From the NCBI RefSeq assembly GCF_019797865.1, contig NZ_CP081869.1:1116001-1180000 (forward strand): DNA of 64,000 nt, given 5' to 3'. The first letter of the stretch is position 1. Each line of letters starts with the position of its first letter. Source of the DNA: Chenggangzhangella methanolivorans (GTDB taxonomy: Bacteria > Pseudomonadota > Alphaproteobacteria > Rhizobiales > Methylopilaceae). The notes beneath the pieces are model-generated. The model was not told the DNA's origin, did not search any database, and saw only the letters and a list, made by a program, of their open reading frames with translations. This document shows, in pieces, positions 9,993 to 20,419 of this stretch. Position numbers and translations under genes: made by a program.

Positions 9993-10879
9993 ATGGACCT
10001 CGGCGACGTTGCGTTGTTCTGCTCGATCGCGTCGATCGGTAGCCTGTCGGGCGCCGGCCGTCAGGCCGGGCTGTCGCCGATGGCGGTCAGCCGACGGCTC
10101 GCAGCGCTTGAGAAGGAACTCGGCGTTCGGCTGTTTCACCGCACCACGCGCTCGGTCTCCCTGACCAGCGACGGCGAGACGTTCTTACCGCTTGGCAGTC
10201 GATGCTGGAGGCGCGCGAGGCGGCCGCCTCGGCCTTTGCTGAACGGCGGGAAGCGGGCTTAAGCGGCGTCCTCAAGATCACCGCCCCGAACCTCATTGGC
10301 CGATCCATCGTCGTTCCGCTCGCCGTGCGCCTGATGGCGGAGAACCCGCTCCTTAAGGTCGACCTGACGCTGAGCGACGGCATCGTGGACATCGTGGCGG
10401 TCGGCATCGACGTCGCGATCCGCGTCGCGACGCTGCAGGAATCCGGGCTGATCGCCGTCAAGGTCGCGGACAATCCGCGGATCCTGTGCGCCGCGCCCGG
10501 TCACCTCCGGGCCTACGGCGCGCCGCAGACGCTCGCTGAGCTCGATGACCACGTCTGCCTAACCATTCACGCGATGGACGCGTGGGTGTTCAGCCGGGCT
10601 GGAGAGCGGGTCGCGAAACGGGTCGCAGGGCGGTTGTCGGCGAGCAGCGTCGATGCGGTCCGGGCCGCCTGCCGCGCCGGAGCGGGCTTTGCGCTGCTGA
10701 CATATTGGGATGTGGCTGAAGACTTGGCTAATGGAAGTCTCGTGGCTGTGCCGATCGACGATGCGGAGACCGAACCGCTCGCGATATGGGCCGTGCTTCC
10801 GACGCGCCGCCACGTGCCCGCCCGCGTCCGGCACTTCATCGACGAGATGAAGGTCCGACTATCGAAGTCGCCGGGATGA
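9993..10879 (+). CDS. LysR-type transcriptional regulator (frameshifted)
   Basis: N-terminal helix-turn-helix (VALFCSIASIGSLSGAGRQ, VSRRLAALEKELGVRLF) then, after a break near 10190, a complete inducer domain (LSGVLKITAPNLIGR to VRHFIDEMKVRL). Divergent from the old yellow enzyme and RidA pair, which it probably controls. The 138-bp gap should hold its binding site. Confidence 0.85.
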
Positions 10880-11054
10880 CCTCAACGAATACGGCGTACT
10901 GCATGTCGGCTTACAGGACGATCTTCGAAGTCTGCTGTTGACGCACAGCGCCCAGACTAGTGGCGCGTTAGCTGACACCCGCGGTCAAAAGCCTTGCCGT
11001 CGCTGCTATAGACGGGGAGAGAGCCGCAAGCGCATCGGCAAGCAGGAGCTACCC

Positions 11055-11234
11055 GTGAAAGAGCGATTTGAACGGCATCGCCAGCCGTGGACTGGTGAGG
11101 AGCTTGCGAAACTGAAGTTGCTCGCCGGGAAGGGCATGGCGCTCAAGGCGATCTCGAAAGCGATGACTCGCAGCGAAGAATCCATCAAGGACCGCGCGAA
11201 GCTCGACGGCATCGGGATCGCCAAGCTCCGTTAG
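11055..11234 (+). CDS. Small SANT/Myb-like putative DNA-binding protein
   Basis: 59 residues from a GTG start with AGGAG five bases upstream. WTGEELAKLKLLAGKGMAL and the following ISKAMTRSEESIKDRAK resemble the tryptophan helix and recognition helix of SANT-like domains. An upstream ATG at 10938 would add an unlikely leader. Such one-domain proteins are frequent in Hyphomicrobiales; the role is unknown. Confidence 0.6.
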   Translation: MKERFERHRQPWTGEELAKLKLLAGKGMALKAISKAMTRSEESIKDRAKLDGIGIAKLR

Positions 11235-11346
11235 CCGAGAACTCCGAGAGAGCGACAGCAGGACGCAACCCGTGCGCAAGTCTTCGTTCCCGATCGCCAC
11301 ATAATGTGACGCAACCGCTTCCGGAGTCTCCAACCCCGGGAGGCGG

Positions 11347-11385
11347 CCAGAGGGGCCGGCTTCAGGGCCGCCCCTCGACCTCTGG
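11347..11385 (+). other. Long imperfect hairpin
   Basis: CCAGAGG pairs with CCTCTGG and GGGGC inside it with GCCCC. It lies 110 bp after the SANT-like gene and just before the next small gene. No T-run follows. Confidence 0.4.
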
Positions 11386-11409
11386 CGAACTGTTTGGGCC
11401 CGAGCCTAC

Positions 11410-11658
11410 GTGATACTCGCCGCCGATATGGAAGGCTGGCTGATCGCTTTCGAGACCGGGCCTAAGGGCAATCCACTGTTCTGGGCGGTGCATATCGCCG
11501 ACCAGGGCGCGGCGCTTGCCGCGGTGGCGGCCGCCGCCGGCGTCGATGTCGACACGCCGGTGGTCTCCGGTCCCAATCCTTCGTCCTCGATCGAGTCTTT
11601 CGGGCCCGGTCCGGGGGAGGTCGCGTTCGTTGGCGACATCGGAATGCCGATCACGTAG
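11410..11658 (+). CDS. Hypothetical protein
   Basis: 82 residues from a GTG (or 76 from ATG at 11428). Family not recognised. Acid-rich alpha/beta composition with a GPGPGEVAFVGDIG tail. The frame is well coded in the local high-GC codon pattern. It precedes the phosphate genes by 53 bp on the same strand. Confidence 0.45.
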   Translation: MILAADMEGWLIAFETGPKGNPLFWAVHIADQGAALAAVAAAAGVDVDTPVVSGPNPSSSIESFGPGPGEVAFVGDIGMPIT

Positions 11659-11711
11659 TTGCGATCTTTCTGGGCTGGTCCAGTTAGAGGTCCTCGCGCC
11701 CCGGAGGTCTG

Positions 11712-12356
11712 ATGCTCAGGTTCTTCCGCCGACTGATGCCGAAGGAAGATCGCTTCTTCGAGCTGTTCGAACAGCATTCGAGGATTCTGGTCGCCGGCGC
11801 CGCCGCCTTCCAGAAGATGCTCGAGGGCGGCGACGAGGTGGCGGCCCACGCCGCCGAGGTCGTTCGGCAGGAGAACCTCGCCGACGACGTCGCGCGCGAG
11901 GTGCAGCAGGCGCTTCACCGCAGCTTCGTCACGCCCTTCGACCGCGCCGACATCCAGGAGCTCATTCAGGCGATGGACGACTCCGTCGACGAGATGAACA
12001 AGGTGGTGAAGGCCGTTACGCTCTACGAACTGAAGACCTTCGACCCGATCATGCGCGAGATGGGCGTAACGATCGTGGACGCGGCCCGCCTCACCGCTGA
12101 GGCGATCCCGCTGCTCTCCTCGCTCGGCCAGAACGCGGATCGGCTCGGCGAACTCACTGAACAGATCATCGCGATCGAGAACCGCTCGGACGACCTGCAC
12201 GACAAGGGCGTCAAAGAGCTGTTCCGGACTGCAGGCCGCAGCGATCCGATGGATTACATCATCGGCCGCGAGATCTATGGGGGACTCGAGGACGTGGTCG
12301 ATCGTTTCGAGGACGTCGCAAAGAAGATCAGCGGCGTCGTGATCGAGAACGTCTGA
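11712..12356 (+). CDS. DUF47 family PhoU-like phosphate transport regulator
   Basis: 214 residues, all helical. MPKEDRFFELFEQHSRILVAGA is the characteristic N-terminus of the DUF47 (PhoU-like) family found next to Pit transporters. It ends 3 bp before the PiT gene and is surely cotranscribed. It is thought to modulate the phosphate permease; it acts in the cytoplasm. Confidence 0.92.
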   Translation: MLRFFRRLMPKEDRFFELFEQHSRILVAGAAAFQKMLEGGDEVAAHAAEVVRQENLADDVAREVQQALHRSFVTPFDRADIQELIQAMDDSVDEMNKVVKAVTLYELKTFDPIMREMGVTIVDAARLTAEAIPLLSSLGQNADRLGELTEQIIAIENRSDDLHDKGVKELFRTAGRSDPMDYIIGREIYGGLEDVVDRFEDVAKKISGVVIENV

Positions 12357-12359
12357 CCC

Positions 12360-13367
12360 GTGGGCGACGCGGCTATCTCGCTTCCGCTGCTCGTCGCGCT
12401 CATCGGCGTGGCGCTGGCTTTCGACTTCTTGAACGGGCTGCACGACGCCGCGAACTCGATCGCCACCATCGTGTCGACCCGGGTGCTGCGCCCGCGCTAC
12501 GCCGTAATCTGGGCGGCGTTCTTCAACTTCATCGCCTTCCTGTTCTTCGGGCTGCACGTCGCCGAGACCATCGGGCGCGGCATAATCGACGCCGAGATCG
12601 TCACGCCCGCCGTCGTGTTCGCGGCGCTGATCGGCGCGATCGTCTGGAACCTGCTGACCTGGGCGCTCGGCATCCCGTCCTCATCGAGCCACGCGCTGAT
12701 CGGCGGGCTGGTCGGCGCTGGCCTCGCCAAGGTTGGCCTGTCGTCGATCGTCTGGGCAGGACTGCTCAAGACCGCGGCCGCCATCGTGCTGTCACCGGCG
12801 GTCGGCTTCTTCCTCGCGATCCTGTTGGTGCTCGCCGTCACCTGGGCGTTCGTGCGCCAGACGCCGTTCATGGTCGATCGCACGTTCCGGATCGGCCAGT
12901 TCGTCTCCGCCTCGCTCTATTCGCTCGGCCATGGCGGCAACGACGCGCAGAAGACGATGGGGATCATCGCGGTGCTGCTCTACTCATCCGGCTACGGCTC
13001 GGGCGAGTTCCACGTGCCGCTCTGGGTCGTACTGTCCTGCCAGGCCGCGATGGCGCTCGGCACTCTCTCGGGCGGCTGGCGCATCGTCCATACCATGGGC
13101 TCGCGCATCACGCGGCTGAAACCCATGCAGGGCTTCTGCGCCGAGACCGGCGGGGCGATCACGCTGTTCGCCGCGACATGGCTCGGCGTTCCGGTCTCGA
13201 CCACGCACACCATCACAGGCGCGATTGTTGGCGTCGGGGCAGCGCGGCGGACTTCCGCGGTCCGCTGGGGCGTCGCGAGCAACATCGTCATCGCCTGGGT
13301 GCTGACGATGCCGGCCGCAGCGGCGATCTCGGCATGCACCTACTGGCTGGTCGCGCTGTTCCAGTGA
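12360..13367 (+). CDS. PiT family inorganic phosphate transporter
   Basis: 335-residue membrane protein with about ten membrane segments. The two inverted PiT signatures are present: FLNGLHDAANSIATIVSTR near the N-terminus and HGGNDAQKTMGII near the middle. Low-affinity, ion-driven phosphate uptake. It starts with GTG right after the DUF47 stop. It is convergent with the MgtC-like gene. Confidence 0.95.
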   Translation: MGDAAISLPLLVALIGVALAFDFLNGLHDAANSIATIVSTRVLRPRYAVIWAAFFNFIAFLFFGLHVAETIGRGIIDAEIVTPAVVFAALIGAIVWNLLTWALGIPSSSSHALIGGLVGAGLAKVGLSSIVWAGLLKTAAAIVLSPAVGFFLAILLVLAVTWAFVRQTPFMVDRTFRIGQFVSASLYSLGHGGNDAQKTMGIIAVLLYSSGYGSGEFHVPLWVVLSCQAAMALGTLSGGWRIVHTMGSRITRLKPMQGFCAETGGAITLFAATWLGVPVSTTHTITGAIVGVGAARRTSAVRWGVASNIVIAWVLTMPAAAAISACTYWLVALFQ

Positions 13368-13374
13368 TCGGCCG

Positions 13375-14052
13375 CTAGTCCTCAATGGCCCGCTTGCTCG
13401 TCTTCACCTCCGGAAGCGCCGCGACCTTGGCGGCGATCTCATCGACGCTCGTCTGGGAGAGCCGTACGAACGTGATGACGATCTCGTCCTGACCGTCCTC
13501 TTCCGCCGGGCGCGCCACGAAGGTCCGCACCCGGGAGGCGCGCGGCCCGGCGAGTTCGTTGAGCTTGTCTATGGTGAGCGCGCCGCGCGGGGCGACGAAT
13601 GTCAGCGCGCGGCTCTTCATGCTGTCGCGGTAGCGCTCCTCGAGCGGTTTCACGCCCGCGAGAATGCCGACAATGATCAGCGTCGCGGCGGTTCCGGCGA
13701 CGTAGAGCCCTCCGCCGATCGCGAGCCCGATCGCCGCGACGCCCCAGATGCTGGCCGCGGTGGTGAGGCCGCGCACGACCTCGCCGCGCAAGAGAATCGT
13801 TCCGGCCCCGAGGAAGCTGACGCCGGAGATCACCTGCGCTGCGACGCGCGAGGGATCGAACGAGACCTGTCCGGTCGCGCGGATGTCGTCGAAGCCGTAG
13901 GCCGAGACGATCATGGCGAGGCAGGCCCCGACGCAGACCATCATGTGGGTGCGCAGGCCCGCGGCCCATTGCAGCCGCTCTCGCTCGACGCCCACCACGC
14001 CGCCCGCGACGGCGGCGGCCCCGAGGCGCATCACCAGTTCGGCGTTGGTCAT
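13375..14052 (-). CDS. MgtC/SapB family membrane protein
   Basis: 225 residues: four to five membrane segments with the MgtC motif GVERERLQWAAGLRTHMMV and a C-terminal soluble ACT-like domain. In other bacteria MgtC proteins help growth at low magnesium and restrain the ATP synthase; the role here is inferred from the family only. Confidence 0.92.
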   Translation of the reverse strand: MTNAELVMRLGAAAVAGGVVGVERERLQWAAGLRTHMMVCVGACLAMIVSAYGFDDIRATGQVSFDPSRVAAQVISGVSFLGAGTILLRGEVVRGLTTAASIWGVAAIGLAIGGGLYVAGTAATLIIVGILAGVKPLEERYRDSMKSRALTFVAPRGALTIDKLNELAGPRASRVRTFVARPAEEDGQDEIVITFVRLSQTSVDEIAAKVAALPEVKTSKRAIED

Positions 14053-14071
14053 CGCGACCTCCCTGTTCAGG

Positions 14072-14464
14072 TTAGCGCCAGAGCCCGATCTCGTCCCAGC
14101 GGCTTTCGGGAATGGCGGCGCCGATCCGGTAGTTCAGCTCCAGCACCGTCAGTCGGTCGGACGTCGCCCGGCATCGGAACGTCAGACGATACCAGCGCCC
14201 GCCGCTGCGGATCGCTGCGCCCCGCCCGATGATCTCGTCGCCAGAAAGCTCCGCCTCCCGCTCGGCGTCCATCACCATCCGGTCTGGATGGAGCGCGCCA
14301 TTGGCGGCCGAGATCCGCCGCATCGTCTCGATGTCGCAGAGCTGGTGGAAGCGAGTCTCGGGATCGAGGCGCAGGAGACTGGCCTCAAGCGACCTTTCTA
14401 GCGCCACGGCCGGGGCCTGAACCACCAGCAGGGCAATAGCGACGAGGAACGACGTTCCTCTCAT
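14072..14464 (-). CDS. DUF930 domain protein, exported
   Basis: 130 residues with a signal peptide (about 1-22, ending AVA-LE) and the DUF930 core LDPETRFHQLCDIETMRRI. Rhizobiales-specific family without known function, secreted to the periplasm. It sits 20 bp upstream of the MgtC-like gene on the same strand. Confidence 0.85.
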   Translation of the reverse strand: MRGTSFLVAIALLVVQAPAVALERSLEASLLRLDPETRFHQLCDIETMRRISAANGALHPDRMVMDAEREAELSGDEIIGRGAAIRSGGRWYRLTFRCRATSDRLTVLELNYRIGAAIPESRWDEIGLWR

Positions 14465-14595
14465 CCGTTTCCTCCGTGGCCTTAGGAACAGAGCCGCCTC
14501 AATCGACGGAGCGAAGCAGACGACCCACCGAAATCGTGTTCCAACGGCCCGGATTCGCTCGAAATGTTCACCGATTCAACCAATTATGACGAAGC

Positions 14596-15042
14596 ATGAG
14601 CAGGAAGTTTCGACGCACGAAGGTTCGCGAGCAATTCGGCGCCGCGCCGTACCGGATCGGCTCCGACGGCCGTCTCGAGGTGATGCTGGTCACCACCCGC
14701 GAGACCCATCGCTGGATGGTGCCCAAGGGCTGGCCGATCAAGAAGCTCGGCCCGCTCGGGACGGCGATGCGCGAGGCTTACGAGGAGGCCGGCGTGCGTG
14801 GAGAAGGCGGGCCCGCGATCGGCGCGTTCGACTATCTCAAGGTCATGCGCAAGGGACCGAACCAGATCTGCGAGGTCGAGGTGTTCCCGCTGCTCGTTCA
14901 GGAAGAGCTCGAGGACTGGCCGGAGAAGGCTGAGCGTGTAAGGCGCTGGTTCAGGACTGACGAGGCTTCCGCCGCGGTCGAGGAAGAGCGGCTGCAAATG
15001 ATCCTGCTGGACTTGCCCAAGCGCATCAGGCGGGACGGCTGA
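14596..15042 (+). CDS. NUDIX hydrolase
   Basis: 148 residues. Nudix box around residues 45-67 (MVPKGWPIKKLGP then AMREAYEEAGV, with the REx2EE metal-binding core). N-terminus KFRRTKVREQFGAAPYRI is that of alphaproteobacterial Nudix proteins similar to diphosphoinositol-polyphosphate phosphohydrolases. Cleaves a nucleoside or inositol diphosphate linkage; substrate not resolved. Confidence 0.9.
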   Translation: MSRKFRRTKVREQFGAAPYRIGSDGRLEVMLVTTRETHRWMVPKGWPIKKLGPLGTAMREAYEEAGVRGEGGPAIGAFDYLKVMRKGPNQICEVEVFPLLVQEELEDWPEKAERVRRWFRTDEASAAVEEERLQMILLDLPKRIRRDG

Positions 15043-15054
15043 GTTTCCCACACG

Positions 15055-15816
15055 TTACTTTCCGCCGGTGACGTCGAGGAACGTGCCGGTGACAAAGGAC
15101 GCCTCGTCGCTCGCGAGCCACAGGATCGCCCGAGCGACCTCTTCCGGCTGGCCGCCCCGGCCCATCGGGATCGAGTCCTTGACACGATCGACCCGTCCGG
15201 GCTCCCCACCGCTCGCGTGCATGTCGGTGTAGATGTGCCCGGGGCGGATGCAACAGACGCGGACGCCTTCGCGCGCGACCTCCTTCGCAAAGCCTATCGT
15301 GAAGGTCTCCAACGCGCCTTTCGACGAGGCGTAATCGACATACTCGTTCGCACTGCCCAGCCGGGCGGCCGCCGAGGAGATGTTGATCACGACGCCGCCC
15401 TGTCCGCCGTGGCGATGCGACATCCGCCTGACTGCCTGTTGGGCGCAGAGCATCGGGCCGATCGCATTGACCGCGAAGATCCGCTGCATGCGCTCGAAGC
15501 CGAGATCCTCCAGCCGGGACTGGCGGGCGAGCATCGCGGCGTTGTTCACCAGCACGTCGAGCCGGCCGAACGTCTGATCGATCGCCGCGAACAGCTTCTC
15601 GACCTGGGCCGGATCGGCGCTGTCCGCGCGGACCGCCAGAGCTTGGCGACCCGCGGCCTCGACGTCGGCCGCCACCGAATTGGCCGCGGCCTCGTTCGAG
15701 ACGAAGCTGATCGCGACGTCATAGCCTCGCGCTGCAGCAAGCCTCGCGGTCGCAGCGCCGACGCCACGGCTTCCGCCCGTGATCAGAATGACGGGCGCAT
15801 GGGAGGCGATATCCAT
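15055..15816 (-). CDS. SDR family oxidoreductase
   Basis: 253 residues. TGGSRGVGAATARLA cofactor motif, NNAA at about 92, catalytic Ser in INISSAAA and Y-x3-K in YASSKGA. GQPEEVARAILWLASDEASFVTG is typical of glucose/ribitol-type SDRs. It lies 30 bp behind the MFS gene on the same strand and probably shares its transcript. Confidence 0.92.
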   Translation of the reverse strand: MDIASHAPVILITGGSRGVGAATARLAAARGYDVAISFVSNEAAANSVAADVEAAGRQALAVRADSADPAQVEKLFAAIDQTFGRLDVLVNNAAMLARQSRLEDLGFERMQRIFAVNAIGPMLCAQQAVRRMSHRHGGQGGVVINISSAAARLGSANEYVDYASSKGALETFTIGFAKEVAREGVRVCCIRPGHIYTDMHASGGEPGRVDRVKDSIPMGRGGQPEEVARAILWLASDEASFVTGTFLDVTGGK

Positions 15817-15846
15817 GGTGGTCTCTCCGGATAGCGATGCTGCGTG

Positions 15847-17006
15847 TCAGCGCGACGCCAGACGCGGCGCGAGCAGAACGGCGAGCGGCAGTGTGATCAG
15901 CGCCGTCACTGCGGCGCTCGCCATTCCCCAAGACCAGCCGCCGATGTCGCCCAGCACGCCGTACAGCACCGGCGCAGCCGCGCCCGAGCCGACGACGAAG
16001 GTGTAGAACACCGCGAAGGCGTGCTCGACGCGGCCGGCTGGCGCGAGCTCTGGCACGGTGCCGTAGAGGACCGACGAGGTCCGTTCAGCGCGATCCCGAC
16101 CAGCGGCAGGAGCGCGAAATCGAGCCAGAGCGGCGCGACCATCGTCGCGACGATGAGGCAGACGGTGGCGCCCTCGGTCAGCAGCGTGGCGCGAAGCACG
16201 CCGACCCGCTGTCCGAGCCACCCGCAGGCGAACTTGCCGAACGCCCCGCCGATGAACACCGCCGCAAACGCCGTCCCGATCGTCGGCAAGCCCGCGCCCT
16301 TGGATTGGAGCATGAAGGGCAGGAAGGTCAGGAAGCCCATCCGCGCCGCCGTATCGAGACCGCCGATGGCGCACAGCAGCCGGAAGCCGCCGCGGCCCTC
16401 GCCGGAAGGCGCGGCCTTTTCAGTCTTCGAAGCGGAGATCTTCGGCATGACGGCGACGGTCGCCGCGACGATGAGCCCGAGGGCGGCGATCAGCCAGAGT
16501 GCATGCCGCCAGGGCATGGCGGTGACGAGCAGCGAGGTGAGCGCCGGGAGCGCGGCCTTCCCGAGATCGCCTGTGAAGTTGTAGGTGCCGATCGGCCCTC
16601 TCGCGGCGGACCCGTAGGCGCGCGAGACCGCCGCCGACGCCACGGGATGCTGCGTGCTCGATCCCGCGCCCGACAAAGCAAGGCTCGCGCAGAGGCCCAG
16701 CGCGCCGCCGGACAGGCCGGCGAGCAGGTAGCCGACGGCTGCGAGGATCGTGCCGGCCGCAAGGATCACACGCCCGTCCATCCGCTCGGCAAGCCGGCCG
16801 GCCGGCACCTGCAGCGCCGCCATTGAGCCGGCGTAGAGGCCGCGCAGCACGGCGAGCAGGCTGTAGCTCAACCCGAACTCGGCCTGCCAGATCGGCAGCA
16901 GCACGTAGATCAGGTCAATGAAGCCGTCGTGCAGAGCATGCAGCAGGCCCGAGACCGCGAGCGTGCGGTTCGCGCCCCGTCGATCGGGCGCGTGAGCGAT
17001 TGTCAT
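15847..17006 (-). CDS. MFS transporter (frameshifted)
   Basis: About 385 residues, twelve membrane segments. LLHALHDGFIDLIYVLLPI at the N-terminus is like fosmidomycin-resistance (Fsr) type exporters. The frame breaks near 16085 (FALLPLVGIALNG joins TSSVLYGTVPELAP), leaving the last two helices in another frame. ATG at 17006 or 17018. Divergent from the LysR at 17114. Probably exports a small toxic compound. Confidence 0.85.
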
Positions 17007-17113
17007 GGCGGTACGCATGATGTTCGATGCGGCAGGTGTGGTCAGGTTGCGCGCCGCAGGACCTTGCTGCAAACGAGTTATCCTGACGCCTTGCGTGAGA
17101 AAAGCTAACGCAG

Positions 17114-18016
17114 ATGAGCCGCCGCCTTCCACCGCTGAACGCGCTGCGTGTTTTCGAGACGGCAGGCCGCCGCCAGAGCTTCACTGAGGCCGCGCAAGAG
17201 CTCGGCCTCACGCATGGGGCCGTCAGCCGACAGGTCCGGCTGCTCGAGGACTGGCTCGGGCACGCGCTGTTCACGAGAAGCCATCGGCGCGTCACGCTGA
17301 CTGATCGCGGGGCCGCCTACCTCGCCGAGATCGGTCCGGCGCTTGACCGGGTTGCCGCCGCGACCGCCCGGCAGATCGAGCAGCGATCGTCACGGCTGCT
17401 TCGGGTCAACGCGCTCGCCACCTTCACACTGCGGTGGCTGATCCCGCGTCTGTCCGCGTTCCAGATGGCCAATCCTCATCTTGAGGTTCGCCTGACGACG
17501 TCGAACGCTCGGATTCCGGATCTTAACGAGCCCTATGACGTCGCGATCCGCGGAGGGCCGGATCAGGTCCCCGGCCACGTCGCCCAAGAATTCCTGTCCG
17601 AGACGCGAATCCCAGTCTGCAGCCCGGCGCTGGTCGAGCGTCACCCTCTCGCTCGCCCGCAGGAGCTTGCCCGGCACACGCTGCTGCACTCGGCGACACT
17701 TCCGGGAGTCTGGGCGCAATGGCTGGTCGCGGCGCGGGCTCCGGATCTTGAGCCGGCGGGCTCCGTCACGCTCGAACACTTCTACCTCACGCTCCAGGCG
17801 GCGCTCGACGGGGTCGGGGTCGCCATGGGGCCGACGGCGCTCGTCGCCGACGACGTCGCTGCGGGGCGGCTCGTCATTCCGTTCGAACAGCCGGCGCTGC
17901 CGGCGCGGAGCTATTACACCTATGTGCCGGAAGGTTTTGCGGACGATCCTGCCGTCAGATCATTCTGCGGATGGCTTCGTAGGATCGCGCAGGCGCCCAG
18001 GAAGGCGCACGACTGA
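17114..18016 (+). CDS. LysR-type regulator, GcvA-like
   Basis: Intact, 300 residues. RRLPPLNALRVFETAGRRQSF is the typical start of GcvA-like LysR proteins; the helix-turn-helix covers residues 20-45 and the inducer domain the rest. Divergent from the MFS and SDR pair, which it probably controls. Confidence 0.92.
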   Translation: MSRRLPPLNALRVFETAGRRQSFTEAAQELGLTHGAVSRQVRLLEDWLGHALFTRSHRRVTLTDRGAAYLAEIGPALDRVAAATARQIEQRSSRLLRVNALATFTLRWLIPRLSAFQMANPHLEVRLTTSNARIPDLNEPYDVAIRGGPDQVPGHVAQEFLSETRIPVCSPALVERHPLARPQELARHTLLHSATLPGVWAQWLVAARAPDLEPAGSVTLEHFYLTLQAALDGVGVAMGPTALVADDVAAGRLVIPFEQPALPARSYYTYVPEGFADDPAVRSFCGWLRRIAQAPRKAHD

Positions 18017-18149
18017 ACGTCTGACTTCGGATGAGACCCGAGAGACCGCTTATGGCGCATCTGGGCTCAGGGCCTTCAGCCGCGACCCAATGCAGACGCC
18101 CGGACTGCTCGTTTTTCGGCGCGCTATCTCCCCGTGAACGGCCTCGGCG

Positions 18150-19321
18150 TTAGAGGCGCTGCTCCGCCGCAGCACAGGTCGAAGCGCCGCGCATCTTCGC
18201 AAGCACGGTGGCGAGGCCGATCGCCGATGTGGCAGCGCCTGCGAGCGAGACCGCCGGATAGCCGAGCTCCGCCGCAATCACGGCCCCGCCGAGCGCCGCT
18301 CCAATGGCGTTGCCGAGGTTGAACGCGCCGATGTTTACCGCCGAGGCGAGGTTCGGCGCATCGGAGGCCGCCGCCATGACGCGAATCTGCAATGGCGGCA
18401 CGATCGCGAAACTCGCCACGCCCCAGATGAAGATCACGAACGCGGACGGCGCGGCATAGGGCATCAGGACCGAATAGGCGATCAGGATCGCGGTGAGCGA
18501 CGCGAGCGTCACGACGAGCGTGCGGTCGACCGAGCGGTCCGCAAACTTGCCGCCAAGCCAGTTGCCGACCGTCAGGCCGACGCCGTAGACGACCAGCATC
18601 GCGGTCATGAAGGTCAGCGACGCCTGAGTCTCGTCTCGCAGTATCGGCGCGATGTACGTGAAGACGGTGAACATCGCGCTCGAAGCGATCACGGTCAGGA
18701 TCAGCGCACCCAGCACTTCGCCACGCCCAGCACGCGCAACTCCGCAAGCGCGTCACCGCTATTATCCGCGGGGAGCCGCGGCAGGGTGAGTCGCAGCGCC
18801 GCCATGGTCACGACGCCAAGCGCCGCGACGCCCCAGAAGGAGGCGCGCCAGCCGAGATGTTGGCCGGCCCAGGTGGAGAGCGGCACGCCCACCACGGTCG
18901 CGATCGTCAACCCCATGAACATCGCCGCCACCGCGCTCGCCTGACGGTCGCGCGCCACGAGGCCCGCCGCCACGATCGAGCCGACGCCGAAGAAGGCGCC
19001 GTGGTTGAGCGAGGTGATCAGCCGCGCCACGAGCAACATGCCGTAGCTGTCAGAGATGGCCGCGAGGGCATTGCCGAGCGTGAAGATCGCCGCAAGCGCG
19101 ATCAGCAGCGTCCGGCGCGGGACGCTTCCGGTGGTCAGCGTCATCAGCGGCGCCCCCGCCATGACGCCGACCGCATAGGCGCTGATGAGCATGCCCGCGG
19201 TCGGGATCGAGACGCCGAGATCCTCGGCGATGACGGGGAGCAGGCCCATTGGGGCGAATTCGGTCACGCCGATGCCGAAGGCGCCGACGGCGAGCGCCAG
19301 CAGTCCGAGATTGGGTTTCAT
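18150..19321 (-). CDS. MFS transporter, AraJ/YdhP-like (frameshifted)
   Basis: About 390 residues, twelve membrane segments. LALAVGAFGIGVTEFAPMGLLP is diagnostic of the DHA1 drug and sugar efflux group. The frame breaks near 18715 (LAELRVLG joins LGALILTVIASSAM). ATG at 19321. Divergent from the LysR at 19507. Confidence 0.88.
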
Positions 19322-19506
19322 GTCGGGCCTCCTCGGGCCGTCGCGTGGTGGTGCGGAATGTGGCCAAGCGGACAGACCCGGGACGCATGCGCCGATGCGC
19401 GCCGCCACGTCGCTAGATGCGCCCCGCCCCTCATCTTGCTTCTTGCGCATAGATGACGGCGGACTCTCCGCTTGAGTATGCTCGCTGAACGCGGAGGATT
19501 TTTGCT

Positions 19507-20412
19507 TTGAACGCAAAGCTGATCGACGGCGTCGACAGGGCGCATGCGTTGTCGCTGTTCGTCGCCATAGTCGAGCACGGCAGTTTTTCGGCCGCCGGGC
19601 GCTCGCTGGACTTGAGCCCTTCGGCGGTCGCCCGCGCGATCGATCGGATCGAGGCGCGGCTCGGCGTCCGGCTGCTTCTGCGCTCGACACGGGCGCTTTC
19701 GCTGACCGTCGAGGGGCAGGCCTATCTGCAGGCAGCCAGAAGAATCCTCGCTGATCTCGACGACACCGAGCAGCAGATTGCCGATCAGGGCGCGCCGCGG
19801 GGCCGCTTAAGGGTCAGCGCCGCGATGGCGCACAGCCGGCTGCGCCTCGTCCCGTTGCTCGGCGAGTTCGCGGCGCTCTATCCGCACATCCTGGTCGACC
19901 TTGCGCTGACCGACACCCTCGCCGACGTCGCGGCGGGGCAAGCCGATGTCGCGATCCGGTTCGGCCCGCTGCCAGACAGCGGGCTGACGGCGCGAAAGCT
20001 CGGCGAGAACCGGCGGATCATCGTCGCATCGCCTGACTATCTCGCGCGCCATGGGGTTCCGGAAATCCCGGAAGATCTCCACCGCCACAACTGCCTTAAC
20101 TTCAATTTCCGCCGCATCGAGCCGACCTGGCCGTTCCGGCGCGATGGGCGCGACTATGCGCTGTCGGTGAAGGGAAACATCGAGGCCAACAATGGCGAGA
20201 CGCTCGGCCAGCTCGCCGCGATTGGGGTGGGCGTCACGCGCGTCGGCGCGTTCAGCGTGGCGGAGGAGATCGCCGAGGGTCGCCTCACGCCGATCCTCGA
20301 GGAGTTCAATCCGGGCGACGTTGAGCCGTTGCACGCCGTGTTCGTGGGCGGCGCCTCGACGCCCGCGCGCATCCGGGCGTTCGTAGATTTCCTCGCGGCT
20401 CGCCTTCGCTGA
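19507..20412 (+). CDS. LysR-type transcriptional regulator
   Basis: 301 residues from a TTG start with GGAGG about ten bases upstream. HTH in LFVAIVEHGSFSAAGRSLDL and a complete inducer domain. Divergent from the MFS gene, its likely target. The IS5-type element follows directly after the stop codon. Confidence 0.9.
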   Translation: MNAKLIDGVDRAHALSLFVAIVEHGSFSAAGRSLDLSPSAVARAIDRIEARLGVRLLLRSTRALSLTVEGQAYLQAARRILADLDDTEQQIADQGAPRGRLRVSAAMAHSRLRLVPLLGEFAALYPHILVDLALTDTLADVAAGQADVAIRFGPLPDSGLTARKLGENRRIIVASPDYLARHGVPEIPEDLHRHNCLNFNFRRIEPTWPFRRDGRDYALSVKGNIEANNGETLGQLAAIGVGVTRVGAFSVAEEIAEGRLTPILEEFNPGDVEPLHAVFVGGASTPARIRAFVDFLAARLR

Positions 20413-20419
20413 CGGCGCT

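Noticed and set aside
11406-12557. 383-codon minus-strand frame opposite the PhoU-like gene
   Set aside because: Mirror of the conserved DUF47 and PiT genes; composition is that of an antisense shadow.
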